The notes under the pieces are model-generated. The model had not been told where the DNA came from. It saw only the letters and a program-made list of their open reading frames with translations, and did not search any database. This document shows, piece by piece, positions 21,162 through 34,329 of a stretch of 64,000 nucleotides of DNA. This DNA is from Brienomyrus brachyistius (lineage: Eukaryota; Chordata; Actinopteri; Osteoglossiformes; Mormyridae), in contig NC_064540.1 of NCBI RefSeq assembly GCF_023856365.1, positions 11,223,691-11,287,690 of the forward strand, given 5' to 3'. Numbering within the stretch: the stretch's first letter is position 1; every line of letters starts with the position of its first letter. Position numbers and translations under genes: made by a program.

Positions 21162-22689
21162 ACAGATAATCAATGTCGCGGAGGACTCTTCATGATAGAC
21201 AGGATTTGTAAACTAACTGGACCTTGATTTCATATAAGTACTGAGTTTTTGTTGCGTGCTGATTGGTCAGTCTCCTATAATCATGCATGTGTCACTAATG
21301 TTCATGTGAAACAGCTGGGTGAGTCTTTTAGTCAAGAAAATGAACCAGTCAAATCACAAGAAGAACTGAGCTATTCAGCCAAGCACAAGAGCCTTTCAGT
21401 TTTAAAGTTTCTAAAACTTGAAGTAACTTAATGTGTCCTAGATGACATGGATTATCTGGTCATCCTAAAGTGTATTTAATTCAGTGAATCTTTGAATTAC
21501 ATAAGGAAGATGCAGAGAAACAACATGTATGTTATTGTGGGGACGTACATAAGGAAGAGTCATCCATGATGAGGGGCAAGAGTGCTGAGGGAGTCACACG
21601 AGCAGGACATCAGAATTAGGAGGCTGAAGCTGGTAGTCAGTGAGGCTTCAGAGGTGGATGTCTGCTCTGCTTTGCACTCCTGCTTCCCTTTTCATACAGT
21701 TATGTGAGCTAAAATATAATGACGTTAATGGTAACCTTATTATACATAATTTATCTCTTTACACAGGGTGATTTTGTATGTGATGCCCACCCTCTGGGGG
21801 GAGAAAGAAAGCAGACATTTGCCATCAATACCCAACAACCAATGATGTTTTGCCATGTTGTTATATTGACCCACTGAGGAACTCTCTGAACCGTCTTGTA
21901 AAGTGTGTTTTGTTATTGCATTTTGCTTTTACAATGTTTTCTAAATTTTCTTGACTGGCAATTAATGCAGGGTGTGTGGCCTAATGTGGGCTTATACTTT
22001 AAAACAGTACTGGTGTGTATGTGTGTGTGTCTGTGTGTGTAACAGGGTAGCCTGCTCAGCGATTCTGTACAGGGGTGGGTCTGCCCCACCATTTGGCTTG
22101 CTGACTCCACTAACGCCTTTGCTGGTGGCAGACTGTAGTGGTACGAACACATAAGTGTGTCATGGTTGAGGGAGGGCACGTGTATGGAGCGAACTCCCAC
22201 TCCTCTTTCTGTCTCCAACAGCTGGCTGCTTGAGGAGGTATGCAGGTGCAGACCTGATCTTTCGTTACTCTGAGGAGAGCTAACCTGCTATTCAGTCGTC
22301 CAACATTTTATACATTCTGTATTGTAATGAAAGTCATGCCTGCTTGTCATTATTCCTGCCTCATTTTCTGATTGTTCTTGCTTAGGGGAGACAAAGGTGG
22401 CCACTTTGGTTAAGGGGGTCCTTGGGGTTTCTCCCACCCCAGAGCAGGAGGTGGTGTACTCAGTGTCTGGGGAAGAGCTGGCTTTTCTAAAACTGCTGGT
22501 ACTACATTATCAATTCAGGGATTGGGCTTTTAGGTTGCTTAGTATACAGTACTTCAAACAACGATTATACCCAGGAAAAGCAAACACGTTGATGAGGACA
22601 ATCGGTTGCATACTTAAAATGAGAACAGACAAGGTGGTGGCACATGTCAGGCCACAACCCTAAAGAGCACAAAATGTTTTTGATGCAGC
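21162..22689. other. No gene recognised
   Basis: Contains a short TG-rich tract at 22013-22040 and an 88-codon frame at 22397-22663 without recognisable domains. A sequence at 22204-22240 looks like a splice acceptor and donor around a tiny exon, but nothing else supports a gene. Confidence 0.45.
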
Positions 22690-22782
22690 AGGGTGCGTGA
22701 GTCCCTGCCGGCCCCTGGAGGATGGGCTCCCCCTTTGAGTCTGGTCCCTACCAAGGACATGATGGCTCTTTTAAAATGGAAT
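22690..22782. repeat. Fish interspersed repeat, family B, copy 2 (inverse)
   Basis: GAGTCCCTGCCGGCCCCTGG, GGGCTCCCCCTTTGAGTCTG and GTCCCTACCAAGG are the complement of 20015-20098 of copy 1, with scattered mismatches. Only the second half of the repeat is present. Confidence 0.75.
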
Positions 22783-24574
22783 TTTACTCCTTTAAACCAA
22801 CGACTATTGGTTTAAAACTAGCAGCAGTACAGACAGGAAAACCAAAAATTTAAGCAACACCGATGGATACATGCTAAGGAAACACACATTACACGGTTAT
22901 GACATTTACCATAAAAATAAATGCAAGAATATATATTATGTAATATCTTACATAAAGATACCTGTGGTGCAAAGCATCCCTGGAAAAGCACAATTAGTCC
23001 CGCTGACAAACTCTGTGACATCACATTTATGTCAGCCAATCATGGACAGTGGGAGGAATCAGAACAAATGGAAACGTTTGTCTATGGGACCCAACACAGG
23101 CAGTGTGTCAAAGCAGTGATCACTGTGGTGAAAACCGGCCATACAATGTTGTATTGCGAAAATGACATGGATTCCATCGCTTTCATTTTGAAGTATGCGG
23201 CCACCTTAAAAAAGCATCACTCCTTGTTAAATTATAGCTGTAGTGTGACTCAGCGCAACAGCTTTAAAGTGAGAATTATTGCCTTTATGTGGAAATAAAT
23301 AGCGGTCCAGCTTTAAATTTCCACGTCTGCATACCTTTAGAGGAACACTCTTCTTTGAGATTTCTACATGCTTTGAAGAACTGACTGCTATGCTGACCTT
23401 GTCATGATAAGACACTCATAGGCCCTTCAGTTGATGGCAAACTTCACAAAGGCACAGTTTGTAAAAAAAATAAATATATTGTATCGTGCACCAAGTAACA
23501 ACAACACTGTTTTTTCCAGGGAAATATGTGCTCTAACAAATTTAGTGCAGAACGATCATCTCCTCCGCAAATCGCATCTCTACAGATGTAAGCATCTTTC
23601 ATAGTGAACCTTCAGCAAGCGCAGCACAGATTATAGATGCACCAACACGGTGGAGAACCACAATCCCACAGGAAAAATTGGGCCTATTTTTCCGCCAGCT
23701 TATCAGACTACACCAGCTATTCCAGCAAAGATTTACAAGGAAGCGGATAAACTTCTCGAGGACCAGCACCATCATTTCCATTGGTTACCTAAATCACCAT
23801 GAATCCGCAGATGCAGACTTCACTGAGTAAAATCAGGCATTTCTTGCAGAATGTTATACCTTAAAACATGCAGTTGGTGTTATTCTCAGAGAAATTAAGC
23901 TCAACATAGAAAATGTAATTATGTACATATCCTGACACATGGGCCGGGAATACAAAAACCTTTTAAACGCAATCAAGATGAGAATCTTCATGGTCAAACC
24001 CACTTTTTGACCTAAAAATGTTACTGATTGATCATCACTCAATCGGATCAATCAAACTTCAAGCCAGACAGTAGAACCACAATTTTGAAGTGAGATGTTT
24101 ATTCTTTTCCTTATCACAACTTATCTAATAAAACTGGTATAATGTCCCATTAGAAATACTATGCCAAAGACTGAAATTCTTTATTCATTTGGGGGCAGAA
24201 ATAATGTAGCAGTACACTCTTACTTAATGTACTATTCACCCAGAAAAATGTTACTTAGATACTGATCTCATTGTTCATCATTAATCAGTCATAACGGTTC
24301 ATGTATTTCATGCACTAACTATATTTAGTCATAATTTGTACTTGAGTAGTACTGTAACTGAGTTACTCACTTACTTGTGTCCCCTCAAGTGTTACCATAT
24401 ATTTTAATACTACAGTATTATACAGGATTTCTCACAAGCTGTTGTGGTTTACCTGATAGACTTATTTGAAATATGTTGAGTGACTGTGAAGTGTATATAT
24501 GAAAAGAAACAAAATGCCAGGCATGTTCATATGAGGTCCTATATTCGGTTTCTGATGATGGATCCTGAGAAGCG
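22783..24574. other. No gene or repeat recognised
   Basis: Frames at 22818-23039 and 22921-23298 overlap on opposite strands and show no domain. Moderately GC-balanced sequence at 23500-23790 is unassigned. Confidence 0.5.
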
Positions 24575-24915
24575 GGCAGGATGGCTGCACAGTGGTTAAC
24601 ACTGTTGCCTCACACCTCTGTGTGTATATAATTGGCATGGTATTCCCTTCAATTTTCTCGCCACGGTCCAAAAACCTGCTGAGGTTGTTAATAATTATTA
24701 GTTTTATCTATACGGTGCCTTTCATACACTCAAAGACACTTTACAATTCAAATATGAGGATAATATGAGTTGCCACATTGCCCAGAGGTGTGATTGTATG
24801 TTTGCCCTGTGACAGCCTGGCACCCCACACTGGGTTACTCTCTGCCGTGCGATAGTCTTCAGACCCCCATGTCCCTGCATTGGACAGACGCATATGAAAG
24901 ATGGTTGGATGGTTT
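24575..24915 (+). mobile_element. tRNA-headed SINE, plus orientation, interrupted
   Basis: The head is GGATGGCTGCACAGTGGTTA, then ACTGTTGCCTCACACCTCTG (24577-24620), matching the complement of the complete copy at 50057-50000. The body resumes with CACGGTCCAAAAACCTGCTG (24662-24681), breaks, and continues from about 24775 (TTGCCACATTGCCCAGAGG) to the tail GATGGTTGGATGG at 24900-24912. The interruption (24688-24775) resembles the start of family B (TATACGGTGCCTTTCATAC). Confidence 0.65.
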
Positions 24916-25741
24916 ATATGAAGCTGGTGTTATATGTTAATGATTCACAGTGTTTTAATTACATGGCATTGCTGTAATTACCCATAACTGTAAGCAGGTG
25001 ATAGATGGATGGATTTCCATAATAGGGGGGGGATGACTTTATACAAATTTTCAGCTGTGAAATTGTATCAAAAAATAAAAATGCTTTGTCTGAAAATTAG
25101 CAAATGTAATGAGATGAGAATCATCAACTGTGCTTCTTTTATTCTTTGTTTTTATATAATGATTTTTCAAAAGCCTCTAAATATGTATACACAATTATTA
25201 TATAACACAAATAAATATAAAAGCGTCCTTAACATGTCAGATGACAACTAATACTATCGGTGAATCTTTTTCTCATTGCTAGTTGTTTACATGTAAGCAT
25301 AATGCTACTCTGCTATATTTTATGTATGATGGTACAATAAATAAATGTAATGAGATCCCTGTCTTACAGAGGTGTTACATTTTTTTTCATTACAAGATTT
25401 ATTGAGGGATAAAAATAGACCTAATTTATAAGAAGAGTACTCAGCCCAAATCTCTGAACAGAAACAATTAAGGAGATCATTCCTAAAATGGTTCCTTTGG
25501 CAGGAGCTAGTGTAACATTTCATCACAAACACAGTTGTTATGGTGGTCCAGACATTTTAGTTTAACTAGTTAGATTAATCCATGAACAAGCTTGCAGTAA
25601 TGGGAACATGATTTAGGCTCCATAGCTAAATGCTCTATTTCTTGTTATACTGATATGGAGTTAGATCTGTTGAGTGTTTTAAGAGCTCAAGCCCTCTCAT
25701 AAATACTACAACTTATGATTATTATTATTATTGATATTATT

Positions 25742-25778
<37 letters not shown>

Positions 25779-27124
25779 TGGCCACGACACTACATTTTCA
25801 AAATACTTTAAAAGGTTTTCCCAGTATTTTTGCTTCCTGCTTCCTAAAGGCATCCTGAGACTCTTTCAAATCTGATTTTCTATTTCTGTTTATCAGTAGG
25901 TGCCACCTGCACATCTTTTCGTAGCAGGTTTCATTTTACACTTGACCAAACATTCAAAATGAGCCCCGCGAACACAAACTTGGGGATATTTATGCTCCTG
26001 ATTTCGTCTTTCATAAATGTAAGGGATGATACGAAGGCTGGAACCTGCTATTACTTTTGCTCGTCTTGTCTTCTTTGAGAGGTTCTGCGTCTCTCATTAG
26101 CTCTTGGAAGGATTAGGCTGTTTGCGGTGGCCGTTTCTTCCCACATGTGGCTACATTGCAATGGGCCCAGCTAGGCATGGCTAACCAGCTCCATCTTCCT
26201 TTAATCACGGCCGGGCTAAAGGCGAGCCAGCATCTCAGCGGATGAGAGCAAAACAAGAATTTGCAAGTTTTATGTTCTATGATGACATTTAATCTCTAGG
26301 CATGCAAGTAGTCCTCCTCCAAATGTTGATTGACATGCCCAGATTGCACAACAAAAGGAAAAAAGTGACAGTGTTTATGATGGTGTACGCATCATCTTCT
26401 CCTCTCAGTCTGCGGGCCCAAAATATGTGCATATTTGTGACAAAGAAGGTTGTCTGGCACACAGTTGTGTGATATGGAGTTCACATACCTACCAAATAAG
26501 TAGATCAGTGAATGCAGATTTACTCATTTGTTTAATCTTTTACCATCCAGATATTAAATTGTGGCCTAACCGTTACTTGAAAGTAATCATACATACAACA
26601 ATGCAATTCTCATTTAACGGCAAAGTGAAAAGTTAAAAACTACGCATTTTGCATATATACTGTATGCGTGCGTGTGTGTGTGTGCGTGGTCCAGGTGCGT
26701 ACTGTAGTTCAGGCTGTTCCATTTGCAAAATCAACTGTGCAGACCACTCCATGAACAGCTCTTTAAAAAAGATATAAGGTATAATACTAAAAGGAGAAGT
26801 TATATTCAAACATGCAGTAAATATGAGTGAATATGATTTATTGCCATTATAGTAAATGCCGCACGGCTCCTGTTTTTTCAGTATTTTACCAAAGCTGTTA
26901 TTCTTGGGGAACTATAGCCTTGCAAATACTTCAGATTATGAACTGAAGTAATCATGCATCAATTATGTAGTGTTAAAGTACAAGATAAAATGATATACAG
27001 TAGTACATAATACTATCATAATAACACAACAAAAGCCATCTAAAAAGTAGGTTTGCTTACGAGGTTATTTTCTGAGGACAGGGACCACCACATGGGAAGC
27101 CAGTCAGGCATCACACTACTGTAA
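24916..27124. other. No gene recognised; microsatellites and a possible conserved patch
   Basis: ATT/AAT repeats at 25718-25776 and a TG/CG-rich repeat at 26666-26690. The patch 26060-26330 is GC-richer, unique-looking and contains CTTTAATCACGGCCGGGC; a candidate conserved non-coding element, unproven. Remaining frames are unassigned. Confidence 0.4.
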
Positions 27125-27400
27125 GTCACTAGGGGCTATATGGAGATGGCATTCCACTGAAGACACACCCGTTGGGGCCAGGAACACACAACCTGCTGAG
27201 GCCACCAAAGTATGTGAACACCTGCTTATCCAACATCTCCTTCCAGAACCAAGGGTATTGATATAAAGCTGGTCCACCTGTTGATATAATAACTTCTATT
27301 CTTCTGGGAAGACTTTCCACCAGTTCTTGGAACATTCCTGGTGGGATTTGTTGCCATTCAGTTTGGGTACTGATGCTGGGTGATCAGCTCCCTTTCTGTC
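27125..27400 (-). pseudogene. Tc1 transposase C-terminal relic, antisense
   Basis: The minus-strand frame 27335-27129 begins MFQELVESLPRRIEVIIST, a recognisable C-terminal end of Tc1 transposases (helix, then PRR, then a short tail). It is followed by 3' untranslated sequence with the usual wording to about 27185. The DDE catalytic residues lie upstream and are absent or scrambled. Confidence 0.75.
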
Positions 27401-28339
27401 AATTTGTGTGCCCTACCACTTCGCAGCTGAACTCACTGAACCCAAAAGTGCTGAGGATGTTAAGATTTGGGAAAGTAATACACAAAACTGACTTCAAATG
27501 CAAAATACCAAATGGCAAGATAATGAGACATACAGCAATATGCAACAGAATCTTATTCTTCTTCTTATCTTGTCAGCCTGTAGAAGCATAGCCCTTGCTC
27601 GATTTTGCGGGAGCCTGACTTTCACGCTGTATTTCATTGTGCTGATACATTTTCAGTGATGTGATATGATGTGATGTGATGTAATGGCCCCATAACTCCT
27701 CCTTCGGTGAGAAAATGTTTGAGGGGAATAATTCACCACACCATAAATATAACAGGTGGGAGAAATACAGCTGTTTTATTAGAATGCTAAATGATAAAGT
27801 GTAGTTAAAAATGCATTGCTTCACCTTGGTTTGACAGCCTTAAACTTGAAGCATGCAGGTTACTTGTTGCTGTTTTAGATTTGGATCAAATGCAGTTAGC
27901 GGTGCAGTGCTAATTAATGTGCTATGAGAATGAACACTGCCAGGCAGAGGATACAGTCATACGCTGCCATTAAACACCTTGTGCTCCATTGTCCGTTGCA
28001 GCACATGCTGTAGGCTAGAGCACATTCACATACATTTACTTAGTGGTCATTTTGCTAATCGCTGAAAAACAAAATAGGGTGGATAAGCAATATTACTCTT
28101 CAACTACTGTATATCAGTTCAAAACAAGAAGTAACACCTTTATTATTTCCGCTTTTATCATTTAATGGTCAACAAGAACGTTAGCCCCCCCCCCCCCCAC
28201 ACACACACACACACACTTCTTAACATATGCATGCATACAGAAATCTTTAGCTAGAAACTAGTATCAGGGTTACTATGCCTTGCTTAAAGTCTATAATTAT
28301 AAGGGAAAATAATGAGCAAACACTTCAAATACAGGAATT
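27401..28339. other. No gene recognised; GATGT and C/CA repeats
   Basis: Short GATGT-type repeats at 27656-27685; a C run at 28186-28198 joined to (CA)n to 28216. The patch 27870-28020 is unique-looking. No supportable frame. Confidence 0.5.
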
Positions 28340-28560
28340 TAATTTATTTATCCGTTACTTCATGCTGCTTATCCGGTACAGAGTATCAAACGGACTGGGA
28401 CACAAAGGAGGGGAACATCTTGGACAAGATGCAATCCATTACACTAGAATGTTTAGAGAAGTCAGTCTGTTGTTGAGCTGCAGGGGGAAAAATCCACACT
28501 AACACAGGGAGAAGACAAAAACTCCAGACATCTCCATGGTTCTAGCTACTGTACCTAAGT
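28340..28560 (-). mobile_element. Degenerate SINE copy
   Basis: Keeps the landmarks CATGCTGCTTATCCGGTACA at the start, ATCTTGGACAAGATGCAATCC in the middle and AACACAGGGAGAAGACAAA near the head end, in the same order as in the intact SINE. Very diverged. Confidence 0.5.
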
Positions 28561-28960
28561 GCTACAGTTTGTTGACACTATAGGGCATCCTCATAAATTT
28601 GTATTATAGTGCTTGATAATCATGATCCGCACAAGGATGTGAAAAATGGATGGGAACATTGATGGATAAATATTTCAGCTGCTACAGCTTCAGTGCATTT
28701 TACCTGTTTGAGCATTTCAGGTTAAGCACTTTGCATTATCTGTTAGGACTGACTACCATCAATTTTTCAGTTGCATTTTCAGTTTCTTAAAAACATGACT
28801 GCCTACTAACATAGAATGTCCTTCTTTTAACAATAACAAGAATCAGTCTACAGCAGATATCGCATCGGTGATGGATGTTACCAAATTTGTAACAATCTGG
28901 GGGAAAAACAAACAAAAATTTGTCACATAGGTTTTATTTACAAATTACACAATTAAAAGC
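28561..28960. other. No gene or repeat recognised
   Basis: Ordinary AT-rich sequence. Confidence 0.5.
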
Positions 28961-29130
28961 GTATTAATTAATGGATTAATTAATTAATGGATTGTTGATT
29001 GATGAATTGATTGACTACTTAATTACTGATTAACTTTTAAATGGTTAGCTTATTAATTAATCAAACAAATTTTAAGTGGTAAGCTTATTATTTAATTAGT
29101 TCATTTTAAATGGTACACTAAATTAAATAA
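28961..29130. repeat. TTAA/ATTA-rich array with a 34-bp tandem unit
   Basis: ATTAATTA-type words fill 28961-29030. Then three diverged copies of a 34-35-bp unit starting TTTTAAATGGT lie at 29035, 29070 and 29104, the third truncated. High density of TAAT cores, the core of many homeodomain sites, though low complexity alone explains this. Confidence 0.6.
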
Positions 29131-29343
29131 ATGGTAGGCTTTATAAATGGCCAATGACCATATACTCCAAATTTGTTTTTATAAATACCTTTCCCTTAAT
29201 TCCTTGTTAATGCATATTGGGATGCTGGCAAAGCCTCTAACAGCAGTCTAGCATGTATCCATAGCTTCAGGATTGTATATTTCAAGCCTAGTTCTAGTTA
29301 GATTATTATAGGTGCTCTGGTTACCTTTATTCATATGCTGTAG

Positions 29344-29679
29344 GTGTCATGCCCCCTCATTTACCCCGTGTGGATTCCCCATGTTTACCAGCTGTTTCTT
29401 GTTGCTATCATTAGACCAATGTATTTAAGTCTGCCTTAGGTATGCTTTCCCCAGTTCAGTCATTAATGTTGCTGTGTTACAACATGGTCCTGAGTTTGTG
29501 TGCTTTGATTAAACCCCGTATTCCCTGACTTTCCATCTCCATGCTCCTGCTTGACAGCAGAAGAAGAATTACCTCAGTGTGAGTGAATGAATTGCTGTAT
29601 GTACTGTAGTAAGTGCCCTGAACTACTGTGGTATCTTGTTCTGGTTATACATTGTTGCACTTGTGTAGATGTAGCCCTG
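29344..29679 (+). mobile_element. Possible solo LTR
   Basis: Starts TGTCATGCCCC and ends GCCCTGACA, giving a 5-bp inverted end TGTCA/TGACA. A promoter-like GTATTTAAGTCTGC lies at 29421-29434 and CTTTGATTAAACCCC, polyadenylation-like, at about 29502. The layout fits an LTR of Ty3/gypsy type. No target-site duplication was found, which weakens the call. Confidence 0.4.
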
Positions 29680-30398
29680 ACAGCCTAAGCAGATACTGCA
29701 TAGAAAAACAATGAGTGTGTCTCCGTCTGCAGTCTGATAATTCACAAGTATTTCCTGCATTTACACATTGATTCATATCACTAATACTATCCACTTTTGC
29801 TGGTGGGGAGAAAATGTGTATTATTATTGCCGCTGCTTTTTCAGAGTCCTTATGTAAAGCACCATCTGTTTAGGCAAATGTTTATATTTGCAAGTAATTT
29901 TCAAAAGGATTGAAAAATATTAATATTATATAATAGACAAGCAATTCCTGCTTACTTTTCATTAATATAGTTCCAATGTGTATTAATCAAACACATACGT
30001 TCTTCATGCATATTTCATACATACATATTTCTGTAAATTATTTTTTTCAGTGTTTCCAAGCCATAGTTTCGTGTGATGTTCCACTTTGTATTTTTTATTT
30101 AAAAGGGAAATATATATCATGATTTACACTCCAGTGGGGGGGACAACCAAAGCTGCATGTTGTGTGATTTGGGTTTGTCCCTTTTTATTGCCCAGGAGTG
30201 TATAGTAACCTTGTTTAATTTGGTACAAACACATTCCCTAATTTTATCTGTTCATTGATGTATTTTTTTTATATATTCTTGCAGTTTGTGAAATCATTGA
30301 TATGCATAATCATAAATGAATGAATGTCTGAATTAATTAGTGGTGTATGTGCAATTGAAGTCTGTAGCTCTCTGTTTTAAAAATGGAATACTGTCTTC
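29680..30398. other. No gene or repeat recognised
   Basis: AT-rich sequence without credible frames. Confidence 0.55.
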
Positions 30399-30523
30399 CA
30401 TCCGTCCATTTTCCAAACCGCTTATCCTGCTGGATCGCGGGGGGTCCGGAGTCTATCCCGGAAGCTATGGGCATGAGGCAGGGAACAACCCAGGATGGGG
30501 GGCCAGCCCATCGCAGGGAATAC
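30399..30523 (-). mobile_element. SINE tail fragment (low divergence)
   Basis: CCATTTTCCAAACCGCTTAT, GGGGGGTCCGGAGTCTATCC and GATGGGGGGCCAGCCCATCG match the 3' side of the SINE at 49699-50061 almost base for base. It stops abruptly at GCAGGGA, so the head is missing. Confidence 0.9.
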
Positions 30524-32211
30524 TTTCTTGGCGTGTTGTTATGCCAGAGGAACAATCAAAGGAACACTAATAAAAGTTTAATATTTGAGATCATGAAAGC
30601 ATTTTTAAAATGGAAAAAGTGAAGAGTCAAACACAATTAAATATGTCCATAAACGCAAACAAAACTGACTGGCGATTTTCCTGATACAAATTCATTCAGA
30701 TCCCTTCAGTTGACCTTTACTGATAATTATATTTCACAAAGTCCTCTCTCCATTGAGACATAGTGGACTTAAGAGTGCAGTAAGAATGTGTTGACTTCCT
30801 TTTTTTTTGATGACGCTCCTCAGTGCAGCACTTCTCTACCACCGTCAGGTTCATTATACGGAAATCTCATCCTGCCACTTTCTAAGTGTATAAGGGACTC
30901 CACCAGCCCACATTTCAATCTGCATTATCTTTTGCAGAAATGTAACACCCCTCCACCTCTATACAGCTCACACTGTATTGTATATTATATTAGCCTGGCT
31001 ATTAAAATCGTTTTAATACTGTTTTAGTCGGAAGACCTTGAGGCAACACTAATAGGGTATTTAGCAACAAGCAAGAGAAGCCATGTTATAGTTAAAATAA
31101 ATCATGTTTTTGAATGATCTCCCTTGCTGGAAAGCGGGAATATCTCCTTGCCTAAAGCCACACAGCTCAGAACAACAGTGATTAGTGCATATGTATGTCC
31201 CTGCAGCTTTCTACCTTCTGAGCAGAACTGTAGTCATGTAGTGCATCACTATCGATCTGTGCTACTTTACGACTATACTGCATAAAGCCTGCTGTAAAAA
31301 AAAAAAAAAAACATCCTCTGTTTTACTACTTAGGATAAACAGAAGAGAAGATGGAGGATGTAACAAATATTCTTTAAGGAAGGGGTTGGGAAAAACAAAA
31401 TAGCAGGTAGATTTGGTGGTGCACCCAAGTTAACCGTGCACTCTGTGGTGGAATGAGGTGACGGCTGTAGGTCTGCCCCATGGAGGAAATGCGCAGAACT
31501 CTTCACAATGTTGCTTTTGTTTCACAATGTTGATATTGCTTCCTTTATGTTGTTAGGTTGGGTGTTGTTCCATACCTCTCAGCATCACACGCTGAGAGTA
31601 ATTTAGAGTTTTTGGGAACCCTCCATTCCTTTCTGTCCAAAGTGAATTATCAAACCACATTTTATGAACTTGCCCCCAGCTGGGCGTGGGTCTGTGGTAG
31701 ATTTCTCCTCTTAAATGCCTTTTAAAAAACAGAAACCCAGGGCAGGTGCAATGGTTAGACATGGACTTATCTGAAAGCTTTGGTAATTCTAACAAAGACA
31801 TCATGAAATTCTGAAATCAGACTCCAAGAGATTCCCAAAAGCAGGTAATTAATATAATGGTTTTGAGTGGCACAAAGACTCCTGCAGCTCAGTGTTGTAT
31901 TTGACTTCGATGTTTGAGTCAAAACATCTCTTTGAAACTGAGCTGCAGATGGCTTGAAATCCAGAATTTTTCTTAAACCAATCATGGATACAAGTGACAG
32001 ATAAATTAAGTTTTAACGTTGCTTAATGATTAATTGCTTTTTTCCCCATATGTGCATATTTTCATCAAAAATCAAAGTAAGGTCATAATTAGGATGTGGT
32101 ACCTGTGTTTTACATGAGATTTGATTTTGTTCTGACAAACTGCTAAGCAGGGAACATATTCGAAGTATTTTAGTGTAGTGTTTTAGCCAACTTGGTTTCA
32201 GCACCAGAAAT
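30524..32211. other. No gene recognised
   Basis: An A17 run near 31286-31302 and frames at 31553-31804 and 31767-31985 (minus) without recognisable domains. Nothing else supportable. Confidence 0.5.
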
Positions 32212-32276
32212 ATCCATCCATCTTCCAACCATTTATCCTGGTCAGGGTCACTGGGGCACCTGGGAGAGAGAGAGAG
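32212..32276 (-). mobile_element. SINE tail scrap followed by (GA)n
   Basis: ATCCATCCATCTTCCAACCA and TTATCCTGGTCAGGGTCACT match the SINE tail; (GA)n at 32262-32277 follows. Confidence 0.6.
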
Positions 32277-34329
32277 AGATGACTAAACATGACTATTTGT
32301 ATTGTTCAAGATAAACGGAACAAAATAGGCTATTACAATTCTGGGATTCCAGACATCTCTCTTCTATAGCCTTTAAAGAGTCTCTGCGGTTTCCAGTAAG
32401 TTCAGGATGAACTTTACAATTCTTAAAATCACTTAAAAAGGCATTAAAATGGCTGGTCCCTGCTTATCTAACTGAACAGATAAACGAGTGCAGGCTGGAC
32501 TATGCGCTCCTATAATAGCATGTAATTCCTAGAATAAAATAACTGTTGGCAGTAATCCCTATACTGCAGCAGAGCTCCAGGGCATGAACTACCAGTCTTT
32601 CAGATGCTCCAAATTGCTTATGAAAGTTTTGCTCTGATCATAACGCTATCAGTTTGAATTGTATTTGTAATACATGAGTATATACTAACATCTCATATTC
32701 TCCAAAATGGACTTATATACATTTTGAACTGTAAAACTACAGAAACGATACAAAAAGCAAATAAATAAAGCAAGTAGCAGCTTAGAAAGCAGCATTAACA
32801 ACTTTTAAAAAGTTCTGGTAAAAATGTATGTTATATGTATGTTAGAAATTGCTGGAAGACCTGCATTCTGTGACATCAGAGATAGGTAGGGATGCAAAGG
32901 GTGCGGCGTTGCGATAGAAAGAATGAGAGGATTATAAAGTCCATCCTAAATTAAATGGAAAGCCAGAACAGATGTGGGAGCAGGTCTTTTATAGCTGTGG
33001 GTATAAATCAGTTAGTCTTTACATTTTATCTTAGGCAGAGTTTTTTTTATTCCCTAAGATTAAGGAATTATAGTAACATAACTTTAATTTTTTTTGTGCC
33101 TTTCTTCATTTGTTTTTTAATTTTTTGTGCGTGTGTGTCAATTTTTTTAACAGAAAGACATTGCCTTATGTTGTCAAGAATATGGATTCAATTTCTCAGT
33201 GTTTGGTGTCTTTTTTTAATGGAGATTGAGATCCAGCAGTCACTATCTATTACAGAATGATTAGATATCTGCTAATCTGCAGTCTAATGTGTCCGATTCT
33301 AAATTTTTCACAATTTAAATGAGTCTGCAGTCAATAGTGCTTGTCTCTCGACTAACGCATCAATAAGGTTACTTATGGTTCTGCAAATGGAACTGGGATT
33401 GTTTTTCGTGTACTTGGAGTAAAGGGCACAACCTGTGGTAAACTCATACGTCTGACTTTACTGTATGATATGCTCAGGTTGTATGCTGCATGATTCTACA
33501 TATGAGAATATATTAGAAACTGTAATGTAGCACTGAGGTCATTTTGTGATTGATGTTGTATGGAACAACCTTAATATAATGGACAGAAAAAGAAAAATGA
33601 TCATGGTTTTATCTCTCTGTGCAACAATGGGTAGGCATGTAATATCTAGTACATACTGAAAATGTTGACTCTTTTCACCATTAAAACATTTTGGTGCATA
33701 ATATTTTTGAAGGAGATGAATGAATGTCCTGTTTAAAAGAGATGTTTTCCCCTATTCAATGATGTTTTTATGAAGGTGCAGTAACCATACCCAGTTCTCT
33801 CAGTACTGTTTAAATAGAACTAAAAACAAATTAACAGTGCTGATGGATCGGTGTTTTTAAAATATGATTTAATCTAATAATAAAAATGAACCATCAAAAT
33901 GTCGATCTTATGGTCAGATTATGTGGCACGAAGAGTAAAGCCAAATTTCACATACAGTACATATGTTTTTTGTTTTTTTACCATAAGGCGATTTAATGCC
34001 CTGGGCTACGTTTCTCGATAACGACTCTTAGCGTCTTACGAAGAGTCTAAAGAGAATTGATTATTCCATCCATCTGCTTGACTGCCACATGCGAGAAAGT
34101 GGAATATGGAACAGGAAGGGAACTGGAAGGGACTGTAACAAACGAAATCTTCTGTGCATGTATGAAGCAGGCTAAAACAAAACTGCCGATGTCCAGGAGC
34201 ATGGTAGGTTCCAGCAGGGCTTTGGGTACAATGGACACCAGGGTGTACAGGCAGAAGAGGAATAATGTCCCTACTAGATAGCCTGAGTGTGTAAAAAATC
34301 TGCTACAAAGAGTTACTTAGAAGAGCACC
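32277..34329. other. No gene recognised
   Basis: Long AT-rich stretch. Frames at 32955-33260 (plus) and 34047-34281 (both strands) show no domain. The T-rich part 33050-33160 encodes only hydrophobic low-complexity residues. Confidence 0.5.

Noticed and set aside
22204..22240. Tiny exon with acceptor and donor signals (TCTGTCTCCAACAG then GAGGTATG)
   Set aside because: Such motifs occur by chance; no neighbouring exon, frame or conservation can be shown from this sequence.
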